The notes under the pieces were generated by a model. The model saw only the letters and a list, made by a program, of their open reading frames with translations, was not told where the DNA came from and did not search any database. Positions 16,541 through 25,779 of a DNA stretch of 64,000 bases are shown one piece after another; the first letter of the stretch is position 1, and each line of letters begins with the position of its first letter. The DNA lies in contig JABAYJ010000009.1 in NCBI GenBank assembly GCA_018609055.1, forward strand, positions 183,761 through 247,760. The letters are read 5' to 3'. Origin of the DNA: Flavobacteriales bacterium. GTDB taxonomy: Bacteria > Bacteroidota > Bacteroidia > Flavobacteriales_D > CAJJDF01. The position numbers and the translations under genes were made by a program.

Positions 16541-16663
16541 ATGCAAGATTTATTAGTATACATAGTTTTGTTTTTAGCCATTGGTTACTTTGGTTACCGC
16601 TTTTATAGTACTTTTTTTAAAAAAGAAAAAAGCTGTGGTAACGGAAGTTGTGGCTGTGAATAA
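16541..16663 (+). CDS. Small FeoB-associated Cys-rich membrane protein
   Basis: A 40-residue frame starts with ATG 1 base after the feoB stop. It has one membrane helix (LLVYIVLFLAIGYFGYRFY) and a basic junction (FFKKEKS), then a cysteine tail SCGNGSCGCE. This matches the FeoB-associated Cys-rich membrane protein family in size, layout and position. The role is unknown. Iron handling or FeoB stabilisation has been supposed for such proteins. Confidence 0.8.
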   Translation: MQDLLVYIVLFLAIGYFGYRFYSTFFKKEKSCGNGSCGCE

Positions 16664-16707
16664 ACATCTAATTGAAAGAAATTATTGTTACTTAAAACTT
16701 TAATATT

Positions 16708-17232
16708 ATGATTTACACTTTAGAGAATATCTATGAAGAGTCATTAAAAGATAATCCAGTTTGGACTTCGAAAATAATTGGAAGTAATAACAAGTGGAAG
16801 CAATATTTGTTGAGAAAGAAAATGAACATTAAGCTTTCGAACGGAAAAACAATATTTATTTGTAGCGGATTTGAATGGGACTTATCTAGTGTGCCATGAA
16901 TCTTTTGGCCAATATTCCCTCCAAATGGAGATTTTATACTTGGAGCCTTAATTCATGATTGGATGTATCAACAAAAGGATTATATAATCAAAGAATGGTT
17001 TGATAACGATACTAAAAAAGCAAGAAAATTTGCTGATAAAGAAATGTTTCTTTGGAGTTCAAAAGTAAATACTTCTTCAGGTTTTAGTCTAAAAAAGGTT
17101 GATAATTCAATTAGATATTCAGGTGTTAGGTTATTTGGATGGACTGTTTGGAATAGTAATCACAGGGAAAAAGTAAAAGGAATGAGGATTGAAATTACTG
17201 AGGAGCAGTTTACCAATATAAAAGAAGTTTGA
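16708..17232 (+). pseudogene. DUF1353 family gene interrupted by an in-frame TGA
   Basis: Two open stretches (63 and 89 codons) lie in the same frame. The intervening bases are also open apart from TGA at 16897-16899. Reading through gives FEWDLSSVP, stop, IFWPIFPPNGDF and GALIHDWMY, which matches the DUF1353 core (D-[FL]-[AS]-S-V-P-R...F....G....A..HDxLY). The missing residue is normally Arg, so one base change (CGA or AGA to TGA) explains it. The upper fragment alone lacks the HDW motif, so the product is likely non-functional unless read through. Full-length it would be 174 residues. Its function is not established in the family. Confidence 0.75.
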
Positions 17233-17293
17233 TGATAGTCTGAAAAATAATTTTCATTACTTTTATAGTATCAATTTAAAATACAGTTAAATC

Positions 17294-18355
17294 ATGGCAA
17301 AAGTTCACAATTATAGCGCAGGACCTTGTATTCTTCCTCAAGAAGTAATAAAAGAAGCAGCAGAAGCTGTTCTTAATTTTGATGGGTTAAACCTTTCAAT
17401 TTTAGAGATTTCTCATAGAAGTCCAAATTTTGTTACTGTAATGGACGAAGCAGTAGCTTTGGTAAAAGAATTATTGGAAGTGCCAGCAGGTTATTCTGTG
17501 TGTTTTGCACAAGGTGGTGCAAGTCTTGGTTTTTTAATGGCAGGTTACAACATGATTGGCGACCACAAAAAATCGGCATATTTAAATACTGGAACATGGA
17601 GTGACAAAGCAATTAAAGAAGCTCACTTTTTTGGTGATGTTGACGTAATTGGATCTTCTAAAGAAGATAATTACAACCATATTCCTAAAGGATATACAGT
17701 GCCAACTGATTGTGATTATTTACATTATACATCTAACAACACAATTTTTGGGACTCAATTCAAAGAAGTACCAAATACAACAATACCATTGGTGTGTGAT
17801 ATGAGCTCTGATATTTTCAGTAAAAAAGTAGACATCTCTAAGTTTGATTTGATTTATGCAGGAGCTCAAAAAAATATGGGTCCAGCAGGAGCAACTCTTT
17901 ACATTATAAAAGACGAAGTTTTTACGAGAAATAGAATCAAGATTCCAACAATGTTGAATATTGAGACACACGTAAAAAAAGACTCTATGTTTAATACTCC
18001 TCCTGTTTATCCAATATATGTGTCTATGCTTAATCTTAGGTATTTGAAAAGTATTGGTGGAGTTCCAGCTCAACAAAAAATAAACGAAGAAAAAGCAAGA
18101 ATTTTATATGCAGAGATTGATAGTAATCCTTTATTTAAAGGTGTTGCTGCAGTAGGAGATAGAAGTAATATGAATGCAACATTTGTATTAACTGATGAGA
18201 GCAAACAAGCTAAATTTGATGAAATGTGGAAAGCTGCTAACATCAGTGGAATAAAAGGTCACAGAAGTGTAGGAGGTTACCGTGCCTCAATGTATAATGC
18301 TTTGCCAGTTTCATCTGTGCAAGTATTAGTAGGTGTGATGAAGGCATTGGATTAA
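17294..18355 (+). CDS. serC: Phosphoserine aminotransferase SerC
   Basis: This cytoplasmic PLP enzyme of 353 residues makes 3-phosphoserine from 3-phosphohydroxypyruvate and glutamate in serine (and pyridoxine) synthesis. The family start (NYSAGPCILPQEV) is clear. The PLP lysine is in AGAQKNMGPAG, and substrate-phosphate residues are present (ISHRSPNF, GHRSVGGYRASMYNA). No serA is adjacent. A strong bidirectional terminator follows. Confidence 0.95.
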   Translation: MAKVHNYSAGPCILPQEVIKEAAEAVLNFDGLNLSILEISHRSPNFVTVMDEAVALVKELLEVPAGYSVCFAQGGASLGFLMAGYNMIGDHKKSAYLNTGTWSDKAIKEAHFFGDVDVIGSSKEDNYNHIPKGYTVPTDCDYLHYTSNNTIFGTQFKEVPNTTIPLVCDMSSDIFSKKVDISKFDLIYAGAQKNMGPAGATLYIIKDEVFTRNRIKIPTMLNIETHVKKDSMFNTPPVYPIYVSMLNLRYLKSIGGVPAQQKINEEKARILYAEIDSNPLFKGVAAVGDRSNMNATFVLTDESKQAKFDEMWKAANISGIKGHRSVGGYRASMYNALPVSSVQVLVGVMKALD

Positions 18356-18375
18356 GTTTACATAATTATTTAAAC

Positions 18376-18410
18376 AAAAAAAAGCTCTGATTTTATCAGA
18401 GCTTTTTTTT
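18376..18410. terminator. Bidirectional terminator between serC and the anti-sigma gene
   Basis: GCTCTGAT and ATCAGAGC form an 8-base-pair core stem with a TTT loop, extended by an A-run on one side and a T-run on the other. It can therefore terminate both convergent transcripts. Confidence 0.85.
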
Positions 18411-18427
18411 GTTATATATTAAATCAA

Positions 18428-18655
18428 TTAAGAACTCATTCTCTTTTTCATTTCTTCTTTTTCATCACAAGTCAAGCATTCTTGAGCTTTAGTAATGTCT
18501 CCAAAAAGACTTTTGAAAATATGAGAGTATTTCTTATATCCTCTACATTGTCCACACATTGCATTGTGCATTCTCAAACTTAATCTTTCTTTAAAACTAA
18601 GTTTTTCCCAATCACTACGATCTATTAACTGTGCTATTTCTTTACAATCTTTCAT
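18428..18655 (-). CDS. Small zinc-binding anti-sigma-like protein
   Basis: This 75-residue protein has the zinc anti-sigma motif H-x3-C-x2-C (HNAMCGQC), and a second Cys pair near the end (CLTC). There is no membrane segment, so it would be a cytoplasmic regulator. It overlaps the ECF sigma gene by one base (TAATG), which is typical of a sigma/anti-sigma pair. Regulation of the sigma factor by redox state or zinc is plausible but not shown. Confidence 0.75.
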   Translation of the reverse strand: MKDCKEIAQLIDRSDWEKLSFKERLSLRMHNAMCGQCRGYKKYSHIFKSLFGDITKAQECLTCDEKEEMKKRMSS

Positions 18656-19212
18656 TAGTTAAACCATTTTTTATCCAAACATCCTTTTAGCTGTATTTTA
18701 GCTCTGTGGATGATAACCCAAAAGTTGGACGAAGTTATATCATACTCATTACAAATCTCTTCTGAATCTTTATTGTCAACAAATTTATCAATAAAAATTC
18801 CTCTTTGCTTCTCCGGCAGCAATTCAATACAAGACATTAATGCTCCTCTCAATTCCGTATTTTCAATTTTAGCTTCCGTTTCGTTTACATCACTGTAAGG
18901 AGTAGTTGCTTCAATCCAGTTATTTTTATTTTCATCATTGGAAGTGAATTGCGAAATAGGACTGGTTTTACGACTTTGCTGTTGTCTCCAATGATCAATT
19001 ATTTTTCTTTTTAGGATAGAAAACAACCAAGTTTTTACCGTGCTTTTTTGTTCAAATCTCTCCCAGGCTTTCAAAGCAGAAAAGAAAGTATCTTGTACTA
19101 AATCTTTAGCAAGATCTCTATCATTTACTCTATTAGCTGTATAGTTAAATAGCATATCAGAGTATTGGTCTACCAAATCATTTAAATTTATATCTTCTTT
19201 TTTTTGTGCCAA
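18655..19212 (-). CDS. ECF RNA polymerase sigma factor
   Basis: This 185-residue sigma-70-family factor has region 2 (YTANRVNDRDLAKDLVQDTFFSALKAWERFEQKSTVKTWLFSILKRKIIDHWR) and region 4 (LLPEKQRGIFIDKFVDNKDSEEICNEYDITSSNFWVIIHRAKIQLKGCL). The start is a TTG. The next ATG lies inside region 2, so an ATG start would damage it. It sits 4 bases after mazG and overlaps the anti-sigma-like gene, so all three may share a transcript. Its regulon is unknown. Confidence 0.9.
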   Translation of the reverse strand: MAQKKEDINLNDLVDQYSDMLFNYTANRVNDRDLAKDLVQDTFFSALKAWERFEQKSTVKTWLFSILKRKIIDHWRQQQSRKTSPISQFTSNDENKNNWIEATTPYSDVNETEAKIENTELRGALMSCIELLPEKQRGIFIDKFVDNKDSEEICNEYDITSSNFWVIIHRAKIQLKGCLDKKWFN

Positions 19213-19216
19213 TTAG

Positions 19217-19978
19217 TTATAGTTTTTTCGCTTTTTCCCAGTATTCATCCATTTCATCTAAGGTCATTTCGCTTAGCTCTTTTCCATCTTTTTTAGATTC
19301 AACTTCAATGTATTGGAACCTTTTTATGAACTTTTTGTTGGTTCTCTCTAGAGCGCTTTCTGGGTTCACACCTATAAATCTAGCGTAATTTATTAAAGAA
19401 AACAATACATCACCAAACTCATCTTCTATCTTATCAGAGTTCGAATCAATTTCTACTTTAAGTTCATCAATCTCTTCAATTACTTTTTCCCATACTTGAT
19501 CCTTGTTGTCCCAATCAAATCCAATTCCTCTAGCTTTTTCCTGTATTCGTGATGCTTTTACTAATGCTGGAAGCGATTTTGGAACACCTTCAAGAACAGA
19601 TTTTTTTCCTGATTTTAGTTTTATTTTTTCCCAGTTTCTTTTAACTTCTTCCTCAGTTTCGGCAATGGTATCTCCATAGATATGAGGATGACGTTCCACT
19701 AATTTGTCACACACAGAATTCAAAGCATCTGCAATGTCAAAATCGTTCGTTTCACTTGCAATTTTAGAGTAAAAGACCATATGGAGCATCACATCTCCAA
19801 TCTCTTCTTTGATGTCATCCATGTCTTCTTCAAGGATTGCATCTGCTAATTCATATGTTTCTTCAATAGTTAAATGACGAAGAGTTTGAATCGTTTGCTT
19901 TTTGTCCCAGGGACATTGAGCGCGCAATTCATCCATTATTATAAGTAGCCTTTCAAAGGCTTTCAGTTTATTTTGCAT
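19217..19978 (-). CDS. mazG: Nucleoside triphosphate pyrophosphohydrolase MazG
   Basis: This 253-residue protein has two MazG domains. The first holds the metal motif EETYELADAI...DDIKEEIGDVMLHMVFY (E-x2-E and E-x2-D). The second has WEKVIEEIDELKVEID with IEDEFGDVLFSLINYARF. MazG hydrolyses non-canonical NTPs to NMP and pyrophosphate in the cytoplasm. Its start overlaps the end of the TPR lipoprotein gene by 11 bases. Confidence 0.93.
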   Translation of the reverse strand: MQNKLKAFERLLIIMDELRAQCPWDKKQTIQTLRHLTIEETYELADAILEEDMDDIKEEIGDVMLHMVFYSKIASETNDFDIADALNSVCDKLVERHPHIYGDTIAETEEEVKRNWEKIKLKSGKKSVLEGVPKSLPALVKASRIQEKARGIGFDWDNKDQVWEKVIEEIDELKVEIDSNSDKIEDEFGDVLFSLINYARFIGVNPESALERTNKKFIKRFQYIEVESKKDGKELSEMTLDEMDEYWEKAKKL

Positions 19979-20552
19979 TTTGCTTTTCTAACCATTCCAT
20001 TAATTCCTCTTCATTCATATCCAAAGTAGATAATCTAGCTTTGTGCATCACTGTAGAAGGGTGGTTTGGAAATTTTTCGATAATTTCATCATAAGCTTCT
20101 CTTGCTTTTTTCTTGTTATCCATTTTATCAAAAAGAAATGCTCTTACGTTCATTTCTTCAATGATATTAGAATCGTTTGCAAATTCAGAAATCCCTATTT
20201 CTAATATTCTAACAGCTTCAAAATCTTGTTGTAATCCCTGAGCAGCTTTAGATGCTTTTCTTATAGCTTCTCTACGGTTAATAGATTTTGGGAATTTTTC
20301 AATGTGTTTTTTTCCAGCTTCTAGCATCAGTAACGAGTACCTTTTAGAAACCTCTAAGCTTTCTTCATTAACCAGTTTTTCTTCTAACTTCTCTAGTCTC
20401 GAGTATAATTCAGATTCAGAAAATCCTTCAATATTTGCGCCTATAAGTTTTTGTTCTTCTTTTACCTCTGGTTTAGTTTCTTCAGTTATTTCATTGTTGC
20501 AAGAGAACAAGGTAAAGGATATTAAAAGGGACGTAATAAGTATATGTTTCAT
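19968..20552 (-). CDS. TPR-type lipoprotein
   Basis: A lipoprotein signal (LLISFTLFSC, Cys18) precedes about 175 residues of helical repeats. One TPR-like unit is clear near the end (KKKAREAYDEIIEKFPNHPSTVMHKARLSTL). It is probably an envelope scaffold protein. It comes first in a run with mazG and the sigma factor genes. The partner is unknown. Confidence 0.75.
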   Translation of the reverse strand: MKHILITSLLISFTLFSCNNEITEETKPEVKEEQKLIGANIEGFSESELYSRLEKLEEKLVNEESLEVSKRYSLLMLEAGKKHIEKFPKSINRREAIRKASKAAQGLQQDFEAVRILEIGISEFANDSNIIEEMNVRAFLFDKMDNKKKAREAYDEIIEKFPNHPSTVMHKARLSTLDMNEEELMEWLEKQNAK

Positions 20553-20621
20553 TCTGTTATTTTTAGTAAATATAATTTTTTTGACTCTTTATTTATTGTT
20601 AAAAATTGTAATTTTTATACA

Positions 20622-21722
20622 CTACGAAACTAAATTCCCTTCGTCTATTTCGAAAGCGAAACATTCGTATTTTTTCTTTTTAAAAAATTTAGGTAAACGT
20701 TCAGTATTGGTGTCAGTAATAAAAACTTGACCAAAAGTACCTTCGCATATTTGCTCCATTAAATGAGATATTCTACTCTCATCTAGCTTGTCGTAAATAT
20801 CATCCAGAAGCAGAATTGGTTTTGATTCCGTTTTGCTTTCAATATGTTTAAACTGAGCAAGTTTAAGCGCAATTAAATAAGTTTTTTGTTGTCCTTGTGA
20901 TCCAAATTTCTTTAATGATTTACCGCCAATTTCAAAGCTAAAATCATCTTTGTGCGTTCCCTTAGTTGTGTATCCTAAGTATTTCTCTTTGTGGAGACTT
21001 TCGGTAAGTAAATCTTTAAATTCGGTTTCTGCCAATTGAGAGGAATAACTTAGTTTAATGTGTTCTTCTCTTCCCGAAATAGCATTGTAAATTTCAGTAA
21101 AAACTATTTTGAATTCTGAGATAAACTCAGTTCGTTTTGTATGTACTTCTTTACCCAAAGTTATTAGTTGCTCATTCCAAATCTCTAGGGATAATGAATC
21201 GAATTTCATTCCCTGTTGAAGGCTTTTTAAATAAGCATTTCTGTGGTTCAGTACTTTATTATAGTTTATTAATGTTTTAAGGTACAGCTTATCGTATTGC
21301 GAAATTATTAGGTCTATAAACTTCCTTCTAGTTTCACTTCCTTCGTAAATTAAGTTGGTATCCATTGGGGAAATAAGAACTGTGTTTATCAATCCAATGT
21401 GATCAGATAATTTCTCGTATTCTTTCTTTCCTTTTTTAAATACTTTTTTCTTTCCTCTTTTTACTCCGCAGTAAATTTTTTCCTTGTTTTCTTCTCCATC
21501 AAATTCGCCTTCAAGCACAAAAAAATCTTCTTCATTTTTAATGTTCTGGCTATCTACAGAGTTGAAAAAACTCTTACAGTTAGATAAGTAATATATCCCA
21601 TCTAATATATTGGTTTTACCCATTCCATTCTTTCCCAAAAAGCAATTAACGTAAGGTGATACGTTCAATTCGATTTGATCATAATTTTTAAAATTAAGAA
21701 GTGAAAGCTTGGATAAAATCAA
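20622..21722 (-). CDS. recF: DNA replication and repair protein RecF
   Basis: This 366-residue SMC-like ATPase loads RecA at gaps with RecO and RecR. It has the family start (LSLLNFKNYDQIEL), Walker A GKNGMGKT, the signature GSQGQQKTYLIALKLAQ and Walker B ILLLDDIYDKLDESR. The start is TTG. No ATG occurs before the Walker A motif, so a downstream start is excluded. It lies apart from dnaA/dnaN, as is common in this phylum. Confidence 0.92.
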   Translation of the reverse strand: MILSKLSLLNFKNYDQIELNVSPYVNCFLGKNGMGKTNILDGIYYLSNCKSFFNSVDSQNIKNEEDFFVLEGEFDGEENKEKIYCGVKRGKKKVFKKGKKEYEKLSDHIGLINTVLISPMDTNLIYEGSETRRKFIDLIISQYDKLYLKTLINYNKVLNHRNAYLKSLQQGMKFDSLSLEIWNEQLITLGKEVHTKRTEFISEFKIVFTEIYNAISGREEHIKLSYSSQLAETEFKDLLTESLHKEKYLGYTTKGTHKDDFSFEIGGKSLKKFGSQGQQKTYLIALKLAQFKHIESKTESKPILLLDDIYDKLDESRISHLMEQICEGTFGQVFITDTNTERLPKFFKKKKYECFAFEIDEGNLVS

Positions 21723-21838
21723 GGTTGAGTTTTTTATTTCTTTAAAGAATCTAAAATACTATTTTTTGTACAATTTAATAAAGAAATCAACAGTAATTCG
21801 TAATTTGTATTTCATTAATTTTAAAAGAAAATTCGCTA

Positions 21839-23419
21839 ATGAAAAGAATAAGATTTACCCTAGTTGTTGTATTTGTTTTAACAACCATATTTTCTTGCGT
21901 TAAATTCAGAACTGCTGATTTAGTCATTCATAATGCACGTATTTACACAGTAAATGAAACATTTGAAGTTGCTCAAGCAATGGCAATTAAGGATGGTAAA
22001 ATTATAGCAATAGGGAAGGAGCACGAAATAATGAATAAGTACCGCCCTGATGAAATTATTGATGCAGAAACAAGACCAATTTATCCAGGATTTATGGATG
22101 CACATTGTCATTTTTTAGGATCGGGACTTAATTCTTTGGCTGTAGATTTAAGTGAGGTTAAAACGATAATGGATTTAGAGAATACTATTGAGAAATATAA
22201 GAATGATAACCCAGACTCAAGATGGATTGTGGGATACGGTTGGGATGAGAATAATTGGAATTTCACTACAGTAGATGCCAATAGATTAATAAATCGAAAA
22301 TTTGACGATAAAGCTGTTATGCTATGGCGAGTGGATGGACACAGTTTGTTGGCGAATCTTGTTGCGATAGTTAAAGCTAATTATAGTTTTTTCAAATTAG
22401 ATTCTGGAATTATTTCAGAAGAAGACATTCCATTATTTGTAGAGGCAATAAACTATACTAAAGCTCAAAAGAAACAAGCACTTCGTTATGCTCAGCAGAA
22501 TTTTTTCTCCAAAGGAGTTACTACGGTTTCTGATGCTGGACTCAGTTTAGATGAAGTTGAATTAATTAAAATGATGCAAGAGTCTGGAACACTTGATATG
22601 AATGTTTATGCTATGCTATATGGAACTCCAGATGCTTTAAACTTCGATACTATTTGGAATGATAAACTCACAGTAAATGCTATAAAAGTAGTGTTTGATG
22701 GATCGGTAGGTTCGCAAACTGCCTGTTTTAAACAGCCATATAAGGGAACTAATAATTATGGGACTCTTTTTATGACCAGAGATAGCTTGAAGAAAATTAC
22801 TGAGTTGGTTTATGAAAAAGGAGCTCAACTTAATGTTCATTGCATTGGAGATTCGGCTGTAAAAGTTGCGCTAGAGGTTATGGGAGAAGTACTAAAACGA
22901 ACAAACGGATTAGCATGGAGAATAGAGCATGCTCAAGTTGTTGGAGAAGCTGAAATGCAATTGTTTAAAAAGTATTCTATAATACCGTCAGTTCAACCAT
23001 CTCATATATGGGATGATATTACCATTGCTGAAAAAAATCTTACTGCAATCCAATTAGCCAATTCTTATAGATTAAAATCTTTATTAGAATTAAACTTAAC
23101 AATTCCTCTGGGTACTGATTATCCTGTTGCGACTAATAACCCTATTTACACTTTTTATAATGCAATATATCGTCCAAATCAATCTTGGGTGAATCAATCA
23201 GAAATTTTAACAAGAGAAGAAGCACTAAAAGGAATTACTTTTTGGGTAGCACTTGCAAATAAAACCTATGAAAACAATGGAAGTTTAGAAGTGGGGAAAG
23301 ATGCAGATTTTGTAATTCTGGATAGAGATATTATAAAAATATCTCAAGAGGAAATTAAAGCAACTGAAGTATTAAAAACATTTTCAGGCGGTCAGATTGT
23401 TTTTGAAAACATGAAATAG
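21839..23419 (+). CDS. YtcJ-like amidohydrolase, lipoprotein
   Basis: This 526-residue metal-dependent hydrolase of the amidohydrolase_3 family has a lipoprotein signal (LTTIFSC, Cys20), so it acts in the envelope. Metal-site segments are PGFMDAHCHFLGSG, NVHCIGDSA, RIEHAQVV and LGTDYPV. The N-terminal DLVIHNARIYTVN and C-terminal GKDADFVILDRD are the urease-like beta-sandwich. Relatives act on amides or N-substituted compounds and many are uncharacterised. It is divergent from recF and ends 2 bases from the convergent gene. Confidence 0.88.
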   Translation: MKRIRFTLVVVFVLTTIFSCVKFRTADLVIHNARIYTVNETFEVAQAMAIKDGKIIAIGKEHEIMNKYRPDEIIDAETRPIYPGFMDAHCHFLGSGLNSLAVDLSEVKTIMDLENTIEKYKNDNPDSRWIVGYGWDENNWNFTTVDANRLINRKFDDKAVMLWRVDGHSLLANLVAIVKANYSFFKLDSGIISEEDIPLFVEAINYTKAQKKQALRYAQQNFFSKGVTTVSDAGLSLDEVELIKMMQESGTLDMNVYAMLYGTPDALNFDTIWNDKLTVNAIKVVFDGSVGSQTACFKQPYKGTNNYGTLFMTRDSLKKITELVYEKGAQLNVHCIGDSAVKVALEVMGEVLKRTNGLAWRIEHAQVVGEAEMQLFKKYSIIPSVQPSHIWDDITIAEKNLTAIQLANSYRLKSLLELNLTIPLGTDYPVATNNPIYTFYNAIYRPNQSWVNQSEILTREEALKGITFWVALANKTYENNGSLEVGKDADFVILDRDIIKISQEEIKATEVLKTFSGGQIVFENMK

Positions 23420-23421
23420 AT

Positions 23422-24060
23422 TTAGCTATATTCCATATACATCCTTACCCAATCAGGGTTTTGCATGTCTTTAAATAACTCAAACATTTTTGGTCCATAG
23501 AAAAAATCTTGAATTTTTTCTATCCCATATTTTTGTAGATAAACTGTTTGCATGTAACTAGGTCTCCATCTGTTTGCAGCCCAACCAATATCTTCTTCGG
23601 GTACTGCAGAGGCTCCTTTTCCGTACTTTGGATGAATGGAATATCGAAGTTTCCAAATATCCCAAACTGGTAAACATATTGGTCTCATTTCGTTCCACAA
23701 AGTGTCAGAAATCAGAACTCCACCAATAGCTTTAGGATCGTCAATTATAATTCCGCAATCTATTCCTGCTTCTTCAAAAAAATTGATTCCTTTTGGGTTG
23801 GCTTTATTTTTTACAAGGCCCTTCGCGAATATTACAAAGTTGTTTTCTGAGATGCTTTCTTTGCTAACAATTCTACCAGAAACAGTATCAACTCCAAGAA
23901 TTACGAAGGTAATTACACCTGAGTTTACAGTTGGATTTATACTAAATCCTAATTCATATTTCAGTTTGGTTTGTTTCTGAGAAAAAGTATTCAAAGAGAA
24001 AAAACCGATTGAAATCGTAAAAAGTAAGGTTCTTAGTATAGTAGATTTAAGTAATGTCAT
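23422..24060 (-). CDS. Exported protein of unknown function
   Basis: A signal peptide (LLFTISIGFFSLNTFSQ) leads 190 mature residues with no domain I recognise. There are two cysteines in the middle (GIDCGIIIDD and RPICLPVW), possibly a disulfide, and a Trp-rich C-terminal half (DIGWAANRWRPSYMQTVYL). It lies 49 bases after the flavoprotein start region on the same strand but has its own gap, so an operon is uncertain. Confidence 0.65.
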   Translation of the reverse strand: MTLLKSTILRTLLFTISIGFFSLNTFSQKQTKLKYELGFSINPTVNSGVITFVILGVDTVSGRIVSKESISENNFVIFAKGLVKNKANPKGINFFEEAGIDCGIIIDDPKAIGGVLISDTLWNEMRPICLPVWDIWKLRYSIHPKYGKGASAVPEEDIGWAANRWRPSYMQTVYLQKYGIEKIQDFFYGPKMFELFKDMQNPDWVRMYMEYS

Positions 24061-24109
24061 TTTTAAAAGTGTTTTTACAGTTAGAGTCTTTCAAAAACTA
24101 AGCCACTTA

Positions 24110-25618
24110 TTACAAACGTTGGAGAGGAGTACAAACTCCTTCTACACAACTGTAGCATTTTAGTTTGTCTTTGAAAATAGAAGACTTAAATACAGACTTG
24201 TTCAAGAGCATTCTCACACATTCTTGAATTCCTTCAATAATTGAAGGGTGAGGATGAATAAGTTCCGCAAGTTCATCAATTCCTTTGTCCATTTTAATAA
24301 GCAAAGCAACTGCTTGTATTGCACTAGAGGCATGTTCACCAATGGCACGCATTCCAAGTATTTTCATCTCTTCATCATTGGTTACAATGATTTTAAAGAA
24401 ACCTTCAGTTTTCCTCATAGCTATTGCCCTTGCAATTGCAGAGTAATCAATTTTTACAACCTTCACAGGTATGTTTTGCTCAATACATTGCTTTTCGTTC
24501 ATTCCAACAGAAGCAACTTCAGGATCAAGAAACATGATTGTACTGATATTGTCATAAGAAATACGCTCAGGTTGTTTCTCCATGAACATACGCTCAATGG
24601 CATGTCTTGCTTCCAATTCTCCTACATTAACTAAGGATAAATTACCCGAAACATCACCAACAGCATATATATTAGGGATATTTGTTTGAGTGTCGTCATC
24701 ACCAATATGTCTTCCTCTTTCACTCATTTTTACCCCAACATTTTCCATTCCGATATTCTCGAAATTAGGAATCCTACCAATTGATAGCAATGCTTTTTCT
24801 ACTCTTATTACTTCTTTTTTACCATCTTGGTAAACTAATTCGTATTCTACTTCACCATCTATTTTTTCAAGTCTTTCTAGTGTAGCTTTATTATGGATTG
24901 TAACTCCATTCTTTTTAAGATTATTAGCTACTAAAGAAGAGATATCTCTGTCTTCGAAAGGTAAAATATGATCGGCTTTATCAATTAAGTAAACTTTAGT
25001 TTTACTAAAGCTAGAAAACATAGTTGCGTACTCACAACCAATAACTCCTGCACCTACTATAACTAAACTCTTAGGAAATGACTCCATGTGGTGAATTCCA
25101 TCACTTGTCATTATTATTTTTTCATCAACATCAATATTAGGGATTTTTCGTGGTCTACTTCCAGTAGCAATCACAATATTTTCTGCCCATATTTTTGTTT
25201 CTGTATCGTCTTTTCTTTTAATTTCTATTTCGTGATTAGAAACCATTGTAGCAGTTCCCTTTTCATATTCAAACTTCTCTTTAAGCTTGCTGTCCAGCAT
25301 TTTAACGTGAGAAGAGTATTGAAATTTTCTTTCGAAAATTGCGTCTTTTATCGTTTTTTGAACATCATCCCAAGTAACTTCTAGTTGCCTTCTTCCTGCA
25401 GAATAAAGCGAAGAGTTAATAGTATCTACCTTTCTTGATAGCTCCCACATTGTTTTAGAAGTAAGTGCTCCATTATAAATTCCGGCTCCACCTAGTTTGT
25501 CTTTTTCTATAAGAACTACTGATTTATCAAAATCAACCGCTCGCATGGCTGCAGCATATCCTGCTGGTCCACCACCTATGATTGCAACATCAAATTTTCG
25601 AATTGAATTTTCTTCCAC
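24110..25618 (-). CDS. FAD/NAD(P) oxidoreductase of the Lpd/SthA fold without the redox disulfide
   Basis: This 502-residue flavoprotein has FAD motif IIGGGPAG (13-20), NAD motif VIVGAGVIGCEYATM, the second FAD motif IYAVGDVSG and the dimer-interface motif IHPHPSIIEGIQE. At the place of the Lpd disulfide it reads GGAGIYNGALTSK (43-55), so both cysteines are replaced (G46 and A51). It cannot act as a classical disulfide reductase. Soluble transhydrogenase-like or quinone-reductase activity is possible. The tail ends with C488-x2-C491-x4-C496, a possible alternative redox or metal site. The start is GTG. Confidence 0.85.
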   Translation of the reverse strand: MEENSIRKFDVAIIGGGPAGYAAAMRAVDFDKSVVLIEKDKLGGAGIYNGALTSKTMWELSRKVDTINSSLYSAGRRQLEVTWDDVQKTIKDAIFERKFQYSSHVKMLDSKLKEKFEYEKGTATMVSNHEIEIKRKDDTETKIWAENIVIATGSRPRKIPNIDVDEKIIMTSDGIHHMESFPKSLVIVGAGVIGCEYATMFSSFSKTKVYLIDKADHILPFEDRDISSLVANNLKKNGVTIHNKATLERLEKIDGEVEYELVYQDGKKEVIRVEKALLSIGRIPNFENIGMENVGVKMSERGRHIGDDDTQTNIPNIYAVGDVSGNLSLVNVGELEARHAIERMFMEKQPERISYDNISTIMFLDPEVASVGMNEKQCIEQNIPVKVVKIDYSAIARAIAMRKTEGFFKIIVTNDEEMKILGMRAIGEHASSAIQAVALLIKMDKGIDELAELIHPHPSIIEGIQECVRMLLNKSVFKSSIFKDKLKCYSCVEGVCTPLQRL

Positions 25619-25740
25619 TTTGTTTTCTTAGATTCATCTTATCATACGCAAGATAAATTGTTTGTTTTACTCAGCTAAGGTATAAAAAATTTGATTTTTA
25701 AGTATTGTTTAGTTCAACTTCTTAAACAGTTTGTTTTTTG

Positions 25741-25748
25741 TATTTTTG
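25741..25748 (+). promoter_or_regulatory. Possible -7 promoter element for the YkgJ-type gene
   Basis: TATTTTTG matches TAnnTTTG and sits 31 bases before the start codon. No TTG is found at a suitable upstream distance, so the call is weak. Confidence 0.35.
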
Positions 25749-25779
25749 TGGACTTCTTACATAAAGAAAAAAGCAATTC

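Noticed and set aside
16897..16899. The TGA in the DUF1353 gene as a selenocysteine or other recoded codon
   Set aside because: The expected residue is Arg, no SECIS-like hairpin is apparent, and several genes here end with TGA, so a simple nonsense change is more likely.
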